A stretch of DNA of 39,681 nt from DATAAP01 sp041690495 (GCA_041690495.1 JAWLHE010000018.1:1-39681); one strand, 5' to 3'. Shown: positions 24,568-33,164, counted from the stretch's first letter. Notes: generated by a model not told the origin, from the letters alone. Translations and numbers: made by a program.

Positions 24568-24601
24568 GCGGCGCCGGTTCAGCACCTTGAACCGGCGCCG
24601 C
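24568..24601 (+). promoter_or_regulatory. 14-bp perfect stem-loop between binding-protein and permease genes
   Basis: Arms gcggcgccggttca and tgaaccggcgccgc pair perfectly around a 6-base loop, gcacct. It starts 11 bases after the binding-protein stop and ends 32 bases before the permease start, with no T-run. Such intercistronic stems typically stabilise the upstream mRNA or cause partial termination, so that receptor is made in excess over permease. Confidence 0.8.
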
Positions 24602-24633
24602 AGCGCGCGAGGTCTCGACCTTCGCACCAGAGA

Positions 24634-25614
24634 ATGTCCGTGAAACGGCTGCGCTTCATCGTACGCCGGCTGCTGCAGGCGGTACCGACGGTGCTGACGA
24701 TCGTCGTCATCAACTTCTTCCTGCTGCACCTCGCGCCGGGCGACGCGGCTCTTGTCTTGGCGGGCGAGGCGGGCTCGGCGACACCCGAATACATGGCTGA
24801 TCTCCGCGCCCGGTTCGGGCTGGACCAGCCGCTCTACGTCCAGCTCTTCGCCTATATCAAGAACATCCTGGTGCTCGATCTCGGCTATTCGTTTCGTCAC
24901 AATCAGCCGGTCCTCGATCTCATCCTTGCGCGGCTCGGGCCGACCCTGCTGCTGATGGGCACGACGCTCGTGCTTTCGGTCGGCGTCGGCGTGCTGCTCG
25001 GTCTGCTCGCCGCGATCGGGCTCCGGACCTGGCGAGACAATCTGATCTCCGTTCTGGCGCTCGTGTCGTATGCGACGCCGCTGTTCTGGCTCGGCCTGAT
25101 GCTGATCATCGTTTTCTCGATACAGCTCGATTGGCTGCCGACCAGCGGCATGGAGACGATCGGCGCGTTCTACGAAGGCTGGCCGCGCGTCATCGACATC
25201 GCCCGCCATCTCGTTCTGCCGGCGGTGACCCTGTCGCTGTTCTATCTGGCGGTCTACACGCGGCTGATGCGCGCCTCGATGCTGGAACAGGCCGGCATGG
25301 ACTACGTCACCACGGCGCGCGCCAAGGGGCTGACCGAGCGTCGCATCACCTTTGTCCACGTCCTGCGCAACGCGCTGCTGCCGGTCGTCACCGTCGCGGG
25401 AATCCAGGTCGGCGGCCTCATCGGCGGTTCCGTCGTCGTCGAGACGATCTTCGGCTGGCCCGGCCTCGGTCTGCTCGCGTTCCAGTCGCTGTTCGCACGC
25501 GATCTCAATCTGCTGTTCGGTATCTTCTTCCTGTCCGCATGCCTGGTGGTGCTCGTCAACCTGATCGTCGATCTGGTCTATGCACTGCTCGACCCGCGCA
25601 TCGAGCTGGCGTGA
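24634..25614 (+). CDS. ABC transporter permease, DppB/OppB type
   Basis: This 326-residue inner-membrane subunit opens with LRFIVRRLLQAVPTVLTIVV (TM1), then the periplasmic LRARFGLDQPLYVQLFAYIK region. The EAA docking loop is YVTTARAKGLTERRITFVHV, and the C-terminus LVYALLDPRIELA is typical of DppB. The ATG at 24634 has only a weak purine-rich site (CCAGAGA), and an in-frame opening from 24505 lies within the binding-protein gene and the stem-loop, so the shorter start is preferred. Weak initiation right after a strong stem-loop suits lower expression than the binding protein. The DppC-type gene starts 5 bases after its stop. Confidence 0.92.
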   Translation: MSVKRLRFIVRRLLQAVPTVLTIVVINFFLLHLAPGDAALVLAGEAGSATPEYMADLRARFGLDQPLYVQLFAYIKNILVLDLGYSFRHNQPVLDLILARLGPTLLLMGTTLVLSVGVGVLLGLLAAIGLRTWRDNLISVLALVSYATPLFWLGLMLIIVFSIQLDWLPTSGMETIGAFYEGWPRVIDIARHLVLPAVTLSLFYLAVYTRLMRASMLEQAGMDYVTTARAKGLTERRITFVHVLRNALLPVVTVAGIQVGGLIGGSVVVETIFGWPGLGLLAFQSLFARDLNLLFGIFFLSACLVVLVNLIVDLVYALLDPRIELA

Positions 25615-25618
25615 GGCG

Positions 25619-26449
25619 ATGGTGGGCGGGTTCTTCCACCGATTCGTGCGCAACCGCTCTGCCGTGCTCGGCTCGGCGATCCTGTTCGGGGTTCTGGCGC
25701 TGGCGGCGCTGGCGCCGCTGATTTTCCCCGATACGCCGTTCGCGCTGGCCGGCAAGCCGCTGTCCGAACCGTTCGGCGATTTCCTGTTCGGCACCGATAC
25801 GCTCGGCCGCGATGTCGCATCTGGCATCGCCCACGGCGCACGCACCTCGCTGATGATCGGGGCGGTGTCCACGCTGGCGGCCGTACTGCTCGGAACCCTG
25901 ATCGGCGGCGTCGCCGGCTATTACGGCGGGCGCATCGACGACGTGCTGATGCGGATCACCGAGATTTTCCAGACGATCCCGTCCTTCGTCTTCGCGATCG
26001 TCCTGGTCGCGGTGATGAGCCCTTCGGTCAAGAGCACCGTCATCGCCATCGCGGTGGTGTCATGGCCCGGCGTTGCGCGTCTGGCGCGCGGCGAGTTCCT
26101 GTCGATGCGGCGACGCGAGTTCGTGCAGTCCTGCGTCAGCCTCGGTATGGGCGACCTGCGCATCATGTTCCAGCAGATCCTGCCGAACTGCCTGTCACCG
26201 ATCATTGTGACGGCCTCGCTGCTGGTAGCGACCGCGATCCTGATCGAGTCCGGTCTGGCCTTTCTCGGGCTGGGCGATCCTAATGTCATGAGCTGGGGCT
26301 TCCAGGTCGGCGCCGGCCGCACCGTGCTGCGCTCCGCGTGGTGGATCTGCACATTTCCCGGAATCGCCATCCTGCTGACCGTCCTGGCAATCAATCTGGT
26401 CGGCGAGGGGCTCAACGACGCCCTCAATCCGCGGCTGAGGAGCGCATGA
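25619..26449 (+). CDS. ABC transporter permease, DppC/OppC type
   Basis: This 276-residue inner-membrane subunit begins MVGGFFHRFVRNRSAVLGSA and carries the DppC hallmark FLFGTDTLGRDVASGIAHGA. The EAA-loop equivalent is FVQSCVSLGMGDLRIMFQQI, and the C-terminal turn is GLGDPNVMSWG. The start is 5 bases after the DppB-type stop. Its own stop overlaps the start of the ATPase gene (ATGA). The N-terminal cytoplasmic tail is shorter than that of the DppC-type protein in the other operon. Confidence 0.92.
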   Translation: MVGGFFHRFVRNRSAVLGSAILFGVLALAALAPLIFPDTPFALAGKPLSEPFGDFLFGTDTLGRDVASGIAHGARTSLMIGAVSTLAAVLLGTLIGGVAGYYGGRIDDVLMRITEIFQTIPSFVFAIVLVAVMSPSVKSTVIAIAVVSWPGVARLARGEFLSMRRREFVQSCVSLGMGDLRIMFQQILPNCLSPIIVTASLLVATAILIESGLAFLGLGDPNVMSWGFQVGAGRTVLRSAWWICTFPGIAILLTVLAINLVGEGLNDALNPRLRSA

Positions 26450-28071
26450 GCGATATCGTCCTCAACGTGGAAGGCCTGCATGTGAGACTGCCGGAGGGCG
26501 CCGACCGGAGCCACGCCGTGGAGGACGTGAGCTTCACCCTGAATCGGCGCGAGATCGTCTGCCTGGTCGGCGAGTCCGGGTCGGGCAAATCGGTCACTGC
26601 CCGTGCGATCCTGGGGCTGCTGGCGCCGAGAGTGGTTGCAGATGCCGGCCGCATCGTCTTCGGCGGGGAGGACCTGCTGCAGGTGACTCCGGAACGGATG
26701 CGCGCGATCCGCGGCCGCGACATCTCGATGGTCTTCCAGGAGCCGATGACGGCGCTCAATCCGCTGATGACCGTCGGCGCCCAGATCGACGAGGTCCTGC
26801 GCACGCATACCGATCTCGGCCGTGCGGGGCGTCGCGCCCGCGTGCTCGAACTGCTGCGCGACGTGCATCTGCCCGACCCCGAGCGGCTGATCGAAGCCTA
26901 TCCGCATCAGCTTTCGGGCGGACAGCGCCAGCGCGCCATGATCGCCATGGCGCTGATCCTGGAGCCGCGGATCGTCGTTGCCGACGAGCCGACGACGGCG
27001 CTCGACGTGACGACGCAGGCACAGATCCTGCGCCTGCTTCGCGAGCTGCAGGCCGCGCACGACACGGGCGTGCTGTTCATCACCCACGATTTCGGCGTCG
27101 TCGCGGAGATCGCCGACCGGGTGGCGGTGATGCAGCACGGCCGTCTCGTCGAAATGGACCGGGCAGAGCGCGTGCTCAACGACCCGCAGCATCCCTATAC
27201 GCGACGGTTGATCGCCGCCGTGCCGAGCCTGCAGCCAAAGGCGCGCTCTCCGATCGAGGACAGACCGGTGATCCTGAGCGCCGCCAACGTCAACAAGACG
27301 TTCCGCACGGGTGGAGGTTTTTTCGCGCGGAACCGGCGCGTCGTCGATGCGGTCAAGCAGGCCATGATCGAGCTGCGGCGCGGTGATACGCTCGGGCTGG
27401 TCGGCGAATCGGGATCGGGGAAGTCCACCTTGGCGCGCTGCATCGTCCGGCTGATCGAGCCCGAGGCCGGCGAAATCCGGCTGGGCGACATCGATTTCAT
27501 GAAGCTGCCGCGCCGCGCGCTGCGGCGGCAGCGTCGCCGCATCCAGATGGTGTTCCAGGACCCGTTCGCGTCGCTCAATCCGCGCTACAAGGTCGGACGT
27601 CTGATCGCCGAAGGCCCGATCATCAACGGCGTCGATCGCGCCAAGGCCGAGGCCCGGGCGCTGGAACTGCTCGGCCTCGTCGGCCTCGACGCCAGGGCGG
27701 CCGACCGCTTTCCGCACGAGTTCTCGGGCGGGCAGCGCCAGCGCATCGCCATCGCCCGGGCGCTTGCGCTCGACCCTGAGATCCTGATCGCCGACGAGCC
27801 GGTTTCGGCGCTCGACGTCTCGGTGCAGGCGCAGGTGCTCGACCTCCTTGCCGATATCCGCGAGCGGCTGCATCTGTCGATGCTGTTCATCACGCACGAT
27901 CTGCGTGTCGCAGCACAGGTGTGCGACACCATCGCGGTCATGCGCTACGGCGAACTGGTGGAGTACGGCCCGACCGCACAGGTCTTTGCCGATCCGCGTC
28001 ATCCCTATACACGCGAGCTGTTTGCTTCGGTGCCGGGCCGCAGCTGGACCGGACCGGTGGCCGCCGCCTAG
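26446..28071 (+). CDS. Fused double-ATPase subunit of peptide-type ABC importer (DppD-DppF fusion)
   Basis: This 541-residue cytoplasmic protein joins two unlike nucleotide-binding domains, as in GsiA or YejF. Domain 1 (about 5-265) has Walker A GESGSGKS (42-49), FQEPMTALNP (97-106), LSGGQ (156-160) and Walker B D180/E181: the DppD half. Domain 2 (about 275-541) has Walker A GESGSGKS (320-327), FQDPFASLNP (370-379), FSGGQ (426-430) and Walker B D450/E451: the DppF half. Both H-loops (FITHD) are present, so both sites look competent apart from the F-for-L change in the second signature. It overlaps the permease upstream by ATGA. Its TAG stop is the same CTAG palindrome that ends the convergent oxidoreductase gene. 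Confidence 0.94.
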   Translation: MSDIVLNVEGLHVRLPEGADRSHAVEDVSFTLNRREIVCLVGESGSGKSVTARAILGLLAPRVVADAGRIVFGGEDLLQVTPERMRAIRGRDISMVFQEPMTALNPLMTVGAQIDEVLRTHTDLGRAGRRARVLELLRDVHLPDPERLIEAYPHQLSGGQRQRAMIAMALILEPRIVVADEPTTALDVTTQAQILRLLRELQAAHDTGVLFITHDFGVVAEIADRVAVMQHGRLVEMDRAERVLNDPQHPYTRRLIAAVPSLQPKARSPIEDRPVILSAANVNKTFRTGGGFFARNRRVVDAVKQAMIELRRGDTLGLVGESGSGKSTLARCIVRLIEPEAGEIRLGDIDFMKLPRRALRRQRRRIQMVFQDPFASLNPRYKVGRLIAEGPIINGVDRAKAEARALELLGLVGLDARAADRFPHEFSGGQRQRIAIARALALDPEILIADEPVSALDVSVQAQVLDLLADIRERLHLSMLFITHDLRVAAQVCDTIAVMRYGELVEYGPTAQVFADPRHPYTRELFASVPGRSWTGPVAAA

Positions 28072-30098
28072 GCCGGCAGGATTTCGACTTCGACGCCGTG
28101 CAACGCCGTGCTCTGGCCCATGTCGGACATCAGGCCGGGATTGAGCACATTGACGTTCGCGCCATGCTCGCTTCGCTTGAGCCACGGCGACTTGGCCGTC
28201 AGGGCCGAGCCGGGCGGTACCGCGTCGGACACGGCGAGCCGCATCTTGATGGAACCGGCCGTGTTGCGGAGGACCACGTCGGCGCCGGCCCGGAGGCCGC
28301 GTGCCTTCACGTCATCCGGATGGAGAGCGACCGTCGCCGGGCCGACCTTGGCGGCAATGGTGGGGTCGTTGCCGTAGCTCGAGTTCATCAGCCAGGGCGC
28401 GGCGGGGGAAAGCAGGCGGATCCGTCCGTTCGCCGGACGCGGGTCGGCGATCGGCTGTGCGACGCGCGGGAATCCGTCGGCTGCGGCGCGCGTACTGGCG
28501 ATCTCGATCCGGCCGCTCGGCGTCGCGAAGCGAAGATCGGCGTGAAAGATGACGGGCTCGCTGCCGATCTCGATTGTGCCCTCGGCCGCGAGCGTCTCGA
28601 AGGTCATGCCGGGCACGGCGCGACCGAGCTGATACGCGATGATTGCCTCGTCGCTCTCGAACAGCTCCGGCTCATTGTATCCCATGGCGCGCGACAGGCG
28701 CCGGAAGATTTCCTGGTTGGGCAAGGAGTCGCCATGCGGTTCCGCCGCCTTGACCTGTGCCGCGACGGAAATGTGGAAATACGAGGCAACGACATCGTCG
28801 AATTCGAGGAAGCTTGCCGCCGGCAGGACGAAATCCGCGTAATCCGCGGTATCGGTCTGGAACAGATCGACGACCACGGTCAGCAGGTCTTCCCGCTGCA
28901 ATGCCTGCAGCAGCCGGGTCTGATCCGGCACCGAGGCAGCGATGTTCATGTTCCAGCAGAACAGGGCACGGCTTCTTGCCGCGTCGGACAGGTGAGACGC
29001 AAGATGCACATGGCTGATTGGCGCTACCGGCTCGCGGCGCAGATTGACACCCTGAAGGCCGGCCATGTCGAAGCCGCGCGTCGCGGCCTTGCCGTTCAGA
29101 TAGTAGATTCCGGCACCCGGCTTGCCGATGTTTCCTGTGACTGCCGGGAGCAGGGCGCAGGCGCGAACGATATTGCCGCCCTGCGGCTGGCGCTGCAGGC
29201 CCTGGCCGATCCACAGCAGCGACGGCCCGCTGCCGTAAAGGCGGGCTGCCTCCTCGATCCTGCGCGCGGGAACGCCCGTTTGCGCTTCGCCCCATGCCGG
29301 CGTACAGGCGGCGAGCATCGGCTCGAGCTCGTTCCAGCCGACGGTGTGTTCGGCAATGAAGGTCCTGTTGATCAAGCCGTCGCGATTCAGGACATGCAGC
29401 ATCGCGAAGGCCAGCGCCGCATCGCTCCCGGGATGGAGTTGCAGGTGCAGATCGGCCGCGTTCGCGGTTTCATTCCGGACCGGATCGACGACGATTTTCC
29501 GCGCGGGCGATTCCGGCAGCCAATGCTTGTGCGCGTGCGGGCCGGAGGCCGACGGATTGCAGCCCCAGACGAGGATGCAGCGCGAGTCGCGGGCGGTGCG
29601 CGGGTCGAAGCCGACCAGCGACGTGCCGAGTGAATAGTCGAGCGCGACGTGGCCGGCATTGTTGCAGACAGTGTCGGGCTCGACCTCGGTGGCGCCCAGA
29701 CGGTGGAAAAACCGGTTCGGAAAATTGTTGGCGATCAGCGAGCATGTGCCGGTGTAATGCGCGCTCAGCACGGATGGCGCGCCATGGTCGGCCACGATCC
29801 GCTTCAGCCGCGTCGAGATCTCGTCGAGTGCCTCGTCCCAGCCGATCGGCTCGAAGCTGCCCGAACCCTTCGGGCCGACGCGTCGCATCGGGCTTGCGAG
29901 CCGGGCCGCCGGGTCGCGCCACACGCCGTTATAGGCGATCGCGCATTTGCCGCAAAGTGCGCCGCGGCTGACCGGGTGCGCTGGGTCGCCGAGCACCTTG
30001 GCGATCCGGCCCTCGCGGCGCACCACCGCGATGCCGCAGGAATCATAGCAGTCGCGGGGACAGGTCGTACGGATGACGTCCTTGCCGGTATAGGTCAT
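28068..30098 (-). CDS. Molybdopterin-dependent oxidoreductase with [4Fe-4S] site
   Basis: This 676-residue enzyme is of the DMSO reductase/formate dehydrogenase (MopB) superfamily. The N-terminal iron-sulfur motif is C13-x3-C17-x3-C21-x27-C49 (TTCPRDCYDSCG ... ALCGKC). A cysteine in PDTVCNNAGH (C145) lies where the protein ligand to molybdenum is expected. Other family features are LVWGCNPSASGPHAHK, KIVVDPVRNETA and the C-terminal cofactor-capping barrel (about 555-676, VALHPDDVKARGLRAGADVV). There is no Tat or Sec signal, so it is probably cytoplasmic. No electron-transfer or small subunits are adjacent, so it may be a single-subunit enzyme using ferredoxin or another partner. It follows the acyl-CoA dehydrogenase by 50 bases on the same strand, possibly in the same operon. 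Substrate unknown. Confidence 0.88.
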   Translation of the reverse strand: MTYTGKDVIRTTCPRDCYDSCGIAVVRREGRIAKVLGDPAHPVSRGALCGKCAIAYNGVWRDPAARLASPMRRVGPKGSGSFEPIGWDEALDEISTRLKRIVADHGAPSVLSAHYTGTCSLIANNFPNRFFHRLGATEVEPDTVCNNAGHVALDYSLGTSLVGFDPRTARDSRCILVWGCNPSASGPHAHKHWLPESPARKIVVDPVRNETANAADLHLQLHPGSDAALAFAMLHVLNRDGLINRTFIAEHTVGWNELEPMLAACTPAWGEAQTGVPARRIEEAARLYGSGPSLLWIGQGLQRQPQGGNIVRACALLPAVTGNIGKPGAGIYYLNGKAATRGFDMAGLQGVNLRREPVAPISHVHLASHLSDAARSRALFCWNMNIAASVPDQTRLLQALQREDLLTVVVDLFQTDTADYADFVLPAASFLEFDDVVASYFHISVAAQVKAAEPHGDSLPNQEIFRRLSRAMGYNEPELFESDEAIIAYQLGRAVPGMTFETLAAEGTIEIGSEPVIFHADLRFATPSGRIEIASTRAAADGFPRVAQPIADPRPANGRIRLLSPAAPWLMNSSYGNDPTIAAKVGPATVALHPDDVKARGLRAGADVVLRNTAGSIKMRLAVSDAVPPGSALTAKSPWLKRSEHGANVNVLNPGLMSDMGQSTALHGVEVEILPA

Positions 30099-30148
30099 GG
30101 CTCAAGCAATAGCACGACCGGGCGGGCACGTCATGACCGCTCCTGATT

Positions 30149-31849
30149 TCAGCTGCCCCGCTCCAGCAGGCCCCGGGCGATCACCTGCGCCTGGATTTCG
30201 GCGGCACCCTCGAAGATATTGAGAATGCGGGCATCCGCCAGCACGCGGCTGACCGGGTATTCCTCCGCGTAGCCGTTGCCGCCATGGATCTGCACCGCCG
30301 CATCCGCATTGGCCCAGGCGGTACGTGCCGCCAGCAGCTTCGCCATGCCGGCCTCGATGTCGCAGCGGCGGCCGCTGTCCTTCTCGCGTGCGGCGAACAG
30401 GGTGAGCTGGCGCGCGACCATGGTTTCCACCGCCATCCACGCGAGCTTGCCCGCGACCCGCGGGAATGCGGCGATCGGCTTGCCGAACTGGATACGCGCG
30501 TGGGCATAGCTCATACCGAGATCGTATGCGCTCTGCGCGACCCCCGTGGCACGGGCCGCCGTCTGGATACGCGCGGTCTCGAAGGTTTCCATGAGCTGCT
30601 TGAAGCCGCGGCCCGCGACGCCGCCGAGCAGGCAGTCTGCCGCGACGGCAAAGCCGTCGAAAGCGATCTCGTACTCCTTCATGCCACGATAGCCGAGCAC
30701 CTTGATCTCGCTGCCGCGCATGCCGGGTGCCGGAAACGGATTACCCTCGGTGCCGCGCGGCTTCTCCGCCAGCAGCATCGACACGCCCTTGTAGCCGTCC
30801 TCGGGCGATCCGGTACGCACCAGCAGGGTCATCAGGTCGGCGCGCGCGGCATGCGTCGCCCAGGTCTTGCTGCCGGTCACGCGATAGACGTCGCCCTCGC
30901 GGACGGCGCGCGTACGGATATTGGCGAGATCGGAGCCGAAATTGGGCTCGGTGAACACCGCCGTCGGCAGGATCTCGCCCGAGGCGATGCGCGGCAGCCA
31001 GCGGCGCTTCTGCTCTTCGGTGCCCGAGGTCCGCACCAGCTCCGCCGCGATCTCGGAGCGGGTCGCCAGCGAGCCGACGCTGAGAGAGGCGCGTGAAAGC
31101 TCCTCGGTGACGATGCACATCGCGATCTTGCCCATCTCGAGACCGCCCCATTCCTGCGGAATGGTGAGGCCGAACACACCGAGTCGCGCCATCTCGCCGA
31201 TCAGGCCGAGCGGGATGAAGCTGTCGCTGCGGTGCCAGTCCTGCGCGCCGGGCGCCACCCGGTCGGCAGCAAAGCGGCGGAACTGGTCGCGCACCATTTC
31301 GAGCGTTTCGTCGCCAAGCCCCGCCTCCGGTTCGCGTTCGGTGAGGAGCCGTGCGAGCCTGTACCGGACCGCTGCCGTGTTGCCGCAGGCCGAGAGCGCC
31401 TGGACCTCGCTGGTGCGAAATCCCGACAGAGCGTCTTCGCTAACGCCAATGTCTGCAGGGCGGACGATCTCGACCTGCGACAGGGCGATGCCCCCTTCCA
31501 TCTGCGCAAGGTACTCGCCGAATACGGCCTGAAGAATCAGCCGCTCTGTTTCGTCCAGCCGCCCGGCCGCGTCGAGCCGTTCCGCCCAGCACAGCGTCTC
31601 GCGCAGAGCAACTGCATACGTCGCAAGCCAGGCATAGCCGTGCGCGGCGAACTGGTCAGCCTCCATCGCGGCAGCATCGAGTCTGCCGCCGACGAGCAGG
31701 CGCCTGCCGAGTTCATGACGCGCCTGCTGGACCAGCCGCTCGGCAGCAGCCAGAGCCGCACGGCAGGTGCCGAGAAGATCCGGCAGTATGTGGTCTCCGG
31801 CGGACGATCGGGAGATACGAGGGTTCGAGGCTTTTGTGCTGGATTTCAT
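30149..31849 (-). CDS. mcd: Acyl-CoA dehydrogenase, probable (2S)-methylsuccinyl-CoA dehydrogenase
   Basis: This 566-residue flavoenzyme has a long N-terminal domain (about 1-165) before a normal acyl-CoA dehydrogenase core. As I recall that family, the extension AHGYAWLATYAVALRETLCW and FGEYLAQMEGGIALSQVEIV is the hallmark of methylsuccinyl-CoA dehydrogenase of the ethylmalonyl-CoA pathway, which oxidises (2S)-methylsuccinyl-CoA to C1-mesaconyl-CoA. The core shows FTEPNFGSDLANIRTRA, VTGSKTWATHAARAD and LNIFEGAAEIQAQVIARGLL. The glutamate of FEG (about E547) is the catalytic base position of MCAD E376. The ATG at 31849 is chosen for lack of homology further upstream, although its ribosome-binding site is weak (GGACGC). 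It lies 58 bases downstream of a mesaconyl-CoA transferase-like gene, which strongly supports a mesaconyl-CoA role. Confidence 0.75.
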   Translation of the reverse strand: MKSSTKASNPRISRSSAGDHILPDLLGTCRAALAAAERLVQQARHELGRRLLVGGRLDAAAMEADQFAAHGYAWLATYAVALRETLCWAERLDAAGRLDETERLILQAVFGEYLAQMEGGIALSQVEIVRPADIGVSEDALSGFRTSEVQALSACGNTAAVRYRLARLLTEREPEAGLGDETLEMVRDQFRRFAADRVAPGAQDWHRSDSFIPLGLIGEMARLGVFGLTIPQEWGGLEMGKIAMCIVTEELSRASLSVGSLATRSEIAAELVRTSGTEEQKRRWLPRIASGEILPTAVFTEPNFGSDLANIRTRAVREGDVYRVTGSKTWATHAARADLMTLLVRTGSPEDGYKGVSMLLAEKPRGTEGNPFPAPGMRGSEIKVLGYRGMKEYEIAFDGFAVAADCLLGGVAGRGFKQLMETFETARIQTAARATGVAQSAYDLGMSYAHARIQFGKPIAAFPRVAGKLAWMAVETMVARQLTLFAAREKDSGRRCDIEAGMAKLLAARTAWANADAAVQIHGGNGYAEEYPVSRVLADARILNIFEGAAEIQAQVIARGLLERGS

Positions 31850-31907
31850 GCGTCCATGCTCGAGCATTCGGGCAGAATAGGAGGGGAAACGAACGAGCAA
31901 AAGCCGT

Positions 31908-33125
31908 TCACTTCGGCCCGGCGACGATCTTGCGGTCGTACAGTTCGCCGATGCGACGTTGCGTGAGTCCAAGAACGGAACTCAGCACTGCATCGGTATC
32001 CGTACCGAGCACAGGGGCAGGGCGCGTCGGCTGGCGCTCGGCTGCGCCGAAATCCAGCGGCGACCCGGGCATCAGGTATCGGCCGATACCGGGCTGCTCG
32101 ACTTCGGCGAAAAGCGGGTTCGCGACCGAGCAGCGCGGATCGTCCGCAACGAGCCCCTTGAAGCTCTGATATGGGCCCCAGCACGCGCCGTTCGCATCAA
32201 GTGAACGACGCACCTCCGCCAGGGACGTGGCGCGGAACCACGGTTCGAGTACGGCGGCGATGGCGGCCCGGGCTTCGTAGCGGTCCGTCTCTCTGCGAAA
32301 GTCCCGTTTGAGCTCGCGCTCGAGTCGTGCCAGGGCCGGCCCGCAGCCAGTCGCCTTGCCGAGTGCCTCCCACTGCTTGGTGGTAAAGGCCACGACCATG
32401 ACGCGCTCGCCGTCAGCCGTGACGAAGTCGCGGCCGAACGTGCCGAATATCTCGTTGCCGAGCCGCGGCCGCTCGGAGCCGTTCACCTGGGCGTCCGCGA
32501 TGTAGCCGAGATTGCCGACGGTCGCGAGGGCCACGTCGGCCAGTGCGAGGCGCAGCAGCTGGCCCCGGCCGGTCGCCTTGCGGTGGCGCTCGGCGGCGAC
32601 GATGCCGAGGGCTGCGGTGACGCCGGTCAGCAGATCCCACGCCGGGAGTACATGATTCACGGGATCGTCGTGCCCGGCAGGGCCGGTGACGAGCGGAAAC
32701 CCCACGGCGGCGTTGACCGTGTAGTCGACCGCCGTCGCGCCATCGCGGCTGCCGGAAATGGACATCATGATGAGGTCGCTGCGGCGGGTGCGCAGCGATT
32801 CGTAGTCTACCGGTGCGGAGGCGGGGAGATTGGTGAGGAACACGCCGCCGCCCTCGCCGGGTGCTGCGATCAGCGCCGCCAGCAGCTCGCGTCCCTCCGG
32901 CTGGCGCAGGTCGACGCACACTGACCGCTTGGCCTTATTGAGGCCGGCCCAGTAGAGGCTGGAGCCCGTCGGCGTCACCGGCCAGCGGCGGTAGTCGAGG
33001 CCGCCGCCGATCTGGTCGACGCGGATTACCTCCGCGCCCATCTGTGCGAGCGTCATGCCGGCATAGGGGGCAGCGATGAACGCGGAACTTTCGATGACGC
33101 GCAAACCCTGCAGGATGGTGTTCAT
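31908..33125 (-). CDS. mct: Family III CoA-transferase, probable mesaconyl-CoA C1-C4 CoA transferase (2-methylfumaryl-CoA isomerase)
   Basis: This 405-residue CaiB/BaiF-type enzyme closely follows, from memory, the Chloroflexus enzyme that moves CoA within mesaconyl-CoA from C1 to C4. Shared blocks include LRVIESSAFIAAPYAGMTLA, VIRVDQIGGGLDYRRWPVTP, LYWAGLNKAKRS, MSISGSRDG, VDYTVNAAVGFPLVTGP and FGRDFVTADGERVMVV. The catalytic aspartate that forms the enzyme-acyl anhydride is D164 in HVLPAWDLLTGVTAALG, followed by the family sequence AAERHRKATGRGQ. The length matches the family. The start at 33125 opens the Rossmann-like first strand directly. It is first in the operon, and the methylsuccinyl-CoA dehydrogenase-like gene follows. 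Another succinyl- or mesaconyl-CoA-type transferase reaction remains possible. Confidence 0.75.
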   Translation of the reverse strand: MNTILQGLRVIESSAFIAAPYAGMTLAQMGAEVIRVDQIGGGLDYRRWPVTPTGSSLYWAGLNKAKRSVCVDLRQPEGRELLAALIAAPGEGGGVFLTNLPASAPVDYESLRTRRSDLIMMSISGSRDGATAVDYTVNAAVGFPLVTGPAGHDDPVNHVLPAWDLLTGVTAALGIVAAERHRKATGRGQLLRLALADVALATVGNLGYIADAQVNGSERPRLGNEIFGTFGRDFVTADGERVMVVAFTTKQWEALGKATGCGPALARLERELKRDFRRETDRYEARAAIAAVLEPWFRATSLAEVRRSLDANGACWGPYQSFKGLVADDPRCSVANPLFAEVEQPGIGRYLMPGSPLDFGAAERQPTRPAPVLGTDTDAVLSSVLGLTQRRIGELYDRKIVAGPK

Positions 33126-33164
33126 GGCTTCGGTGGAAATGGAAATTCGCGGGAAACTGAATGC

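Noticed and set aside
25921..28185. A 754-codon open frame on the minus strand
   Set aside because: It lies opposite the fused ATPase and the DppC-type permease genes, has low-complexity Arg/Asp/Ala-rich sequence and no family motifs. Long antisense frames are common in GC-rich DNA.
27921..29633. A 570-codon open frame on the plus strand
   Set aside because: It is opposite the molybdopterin oxidoreductase, which has intact iron-sulfur and cofactor motifs.
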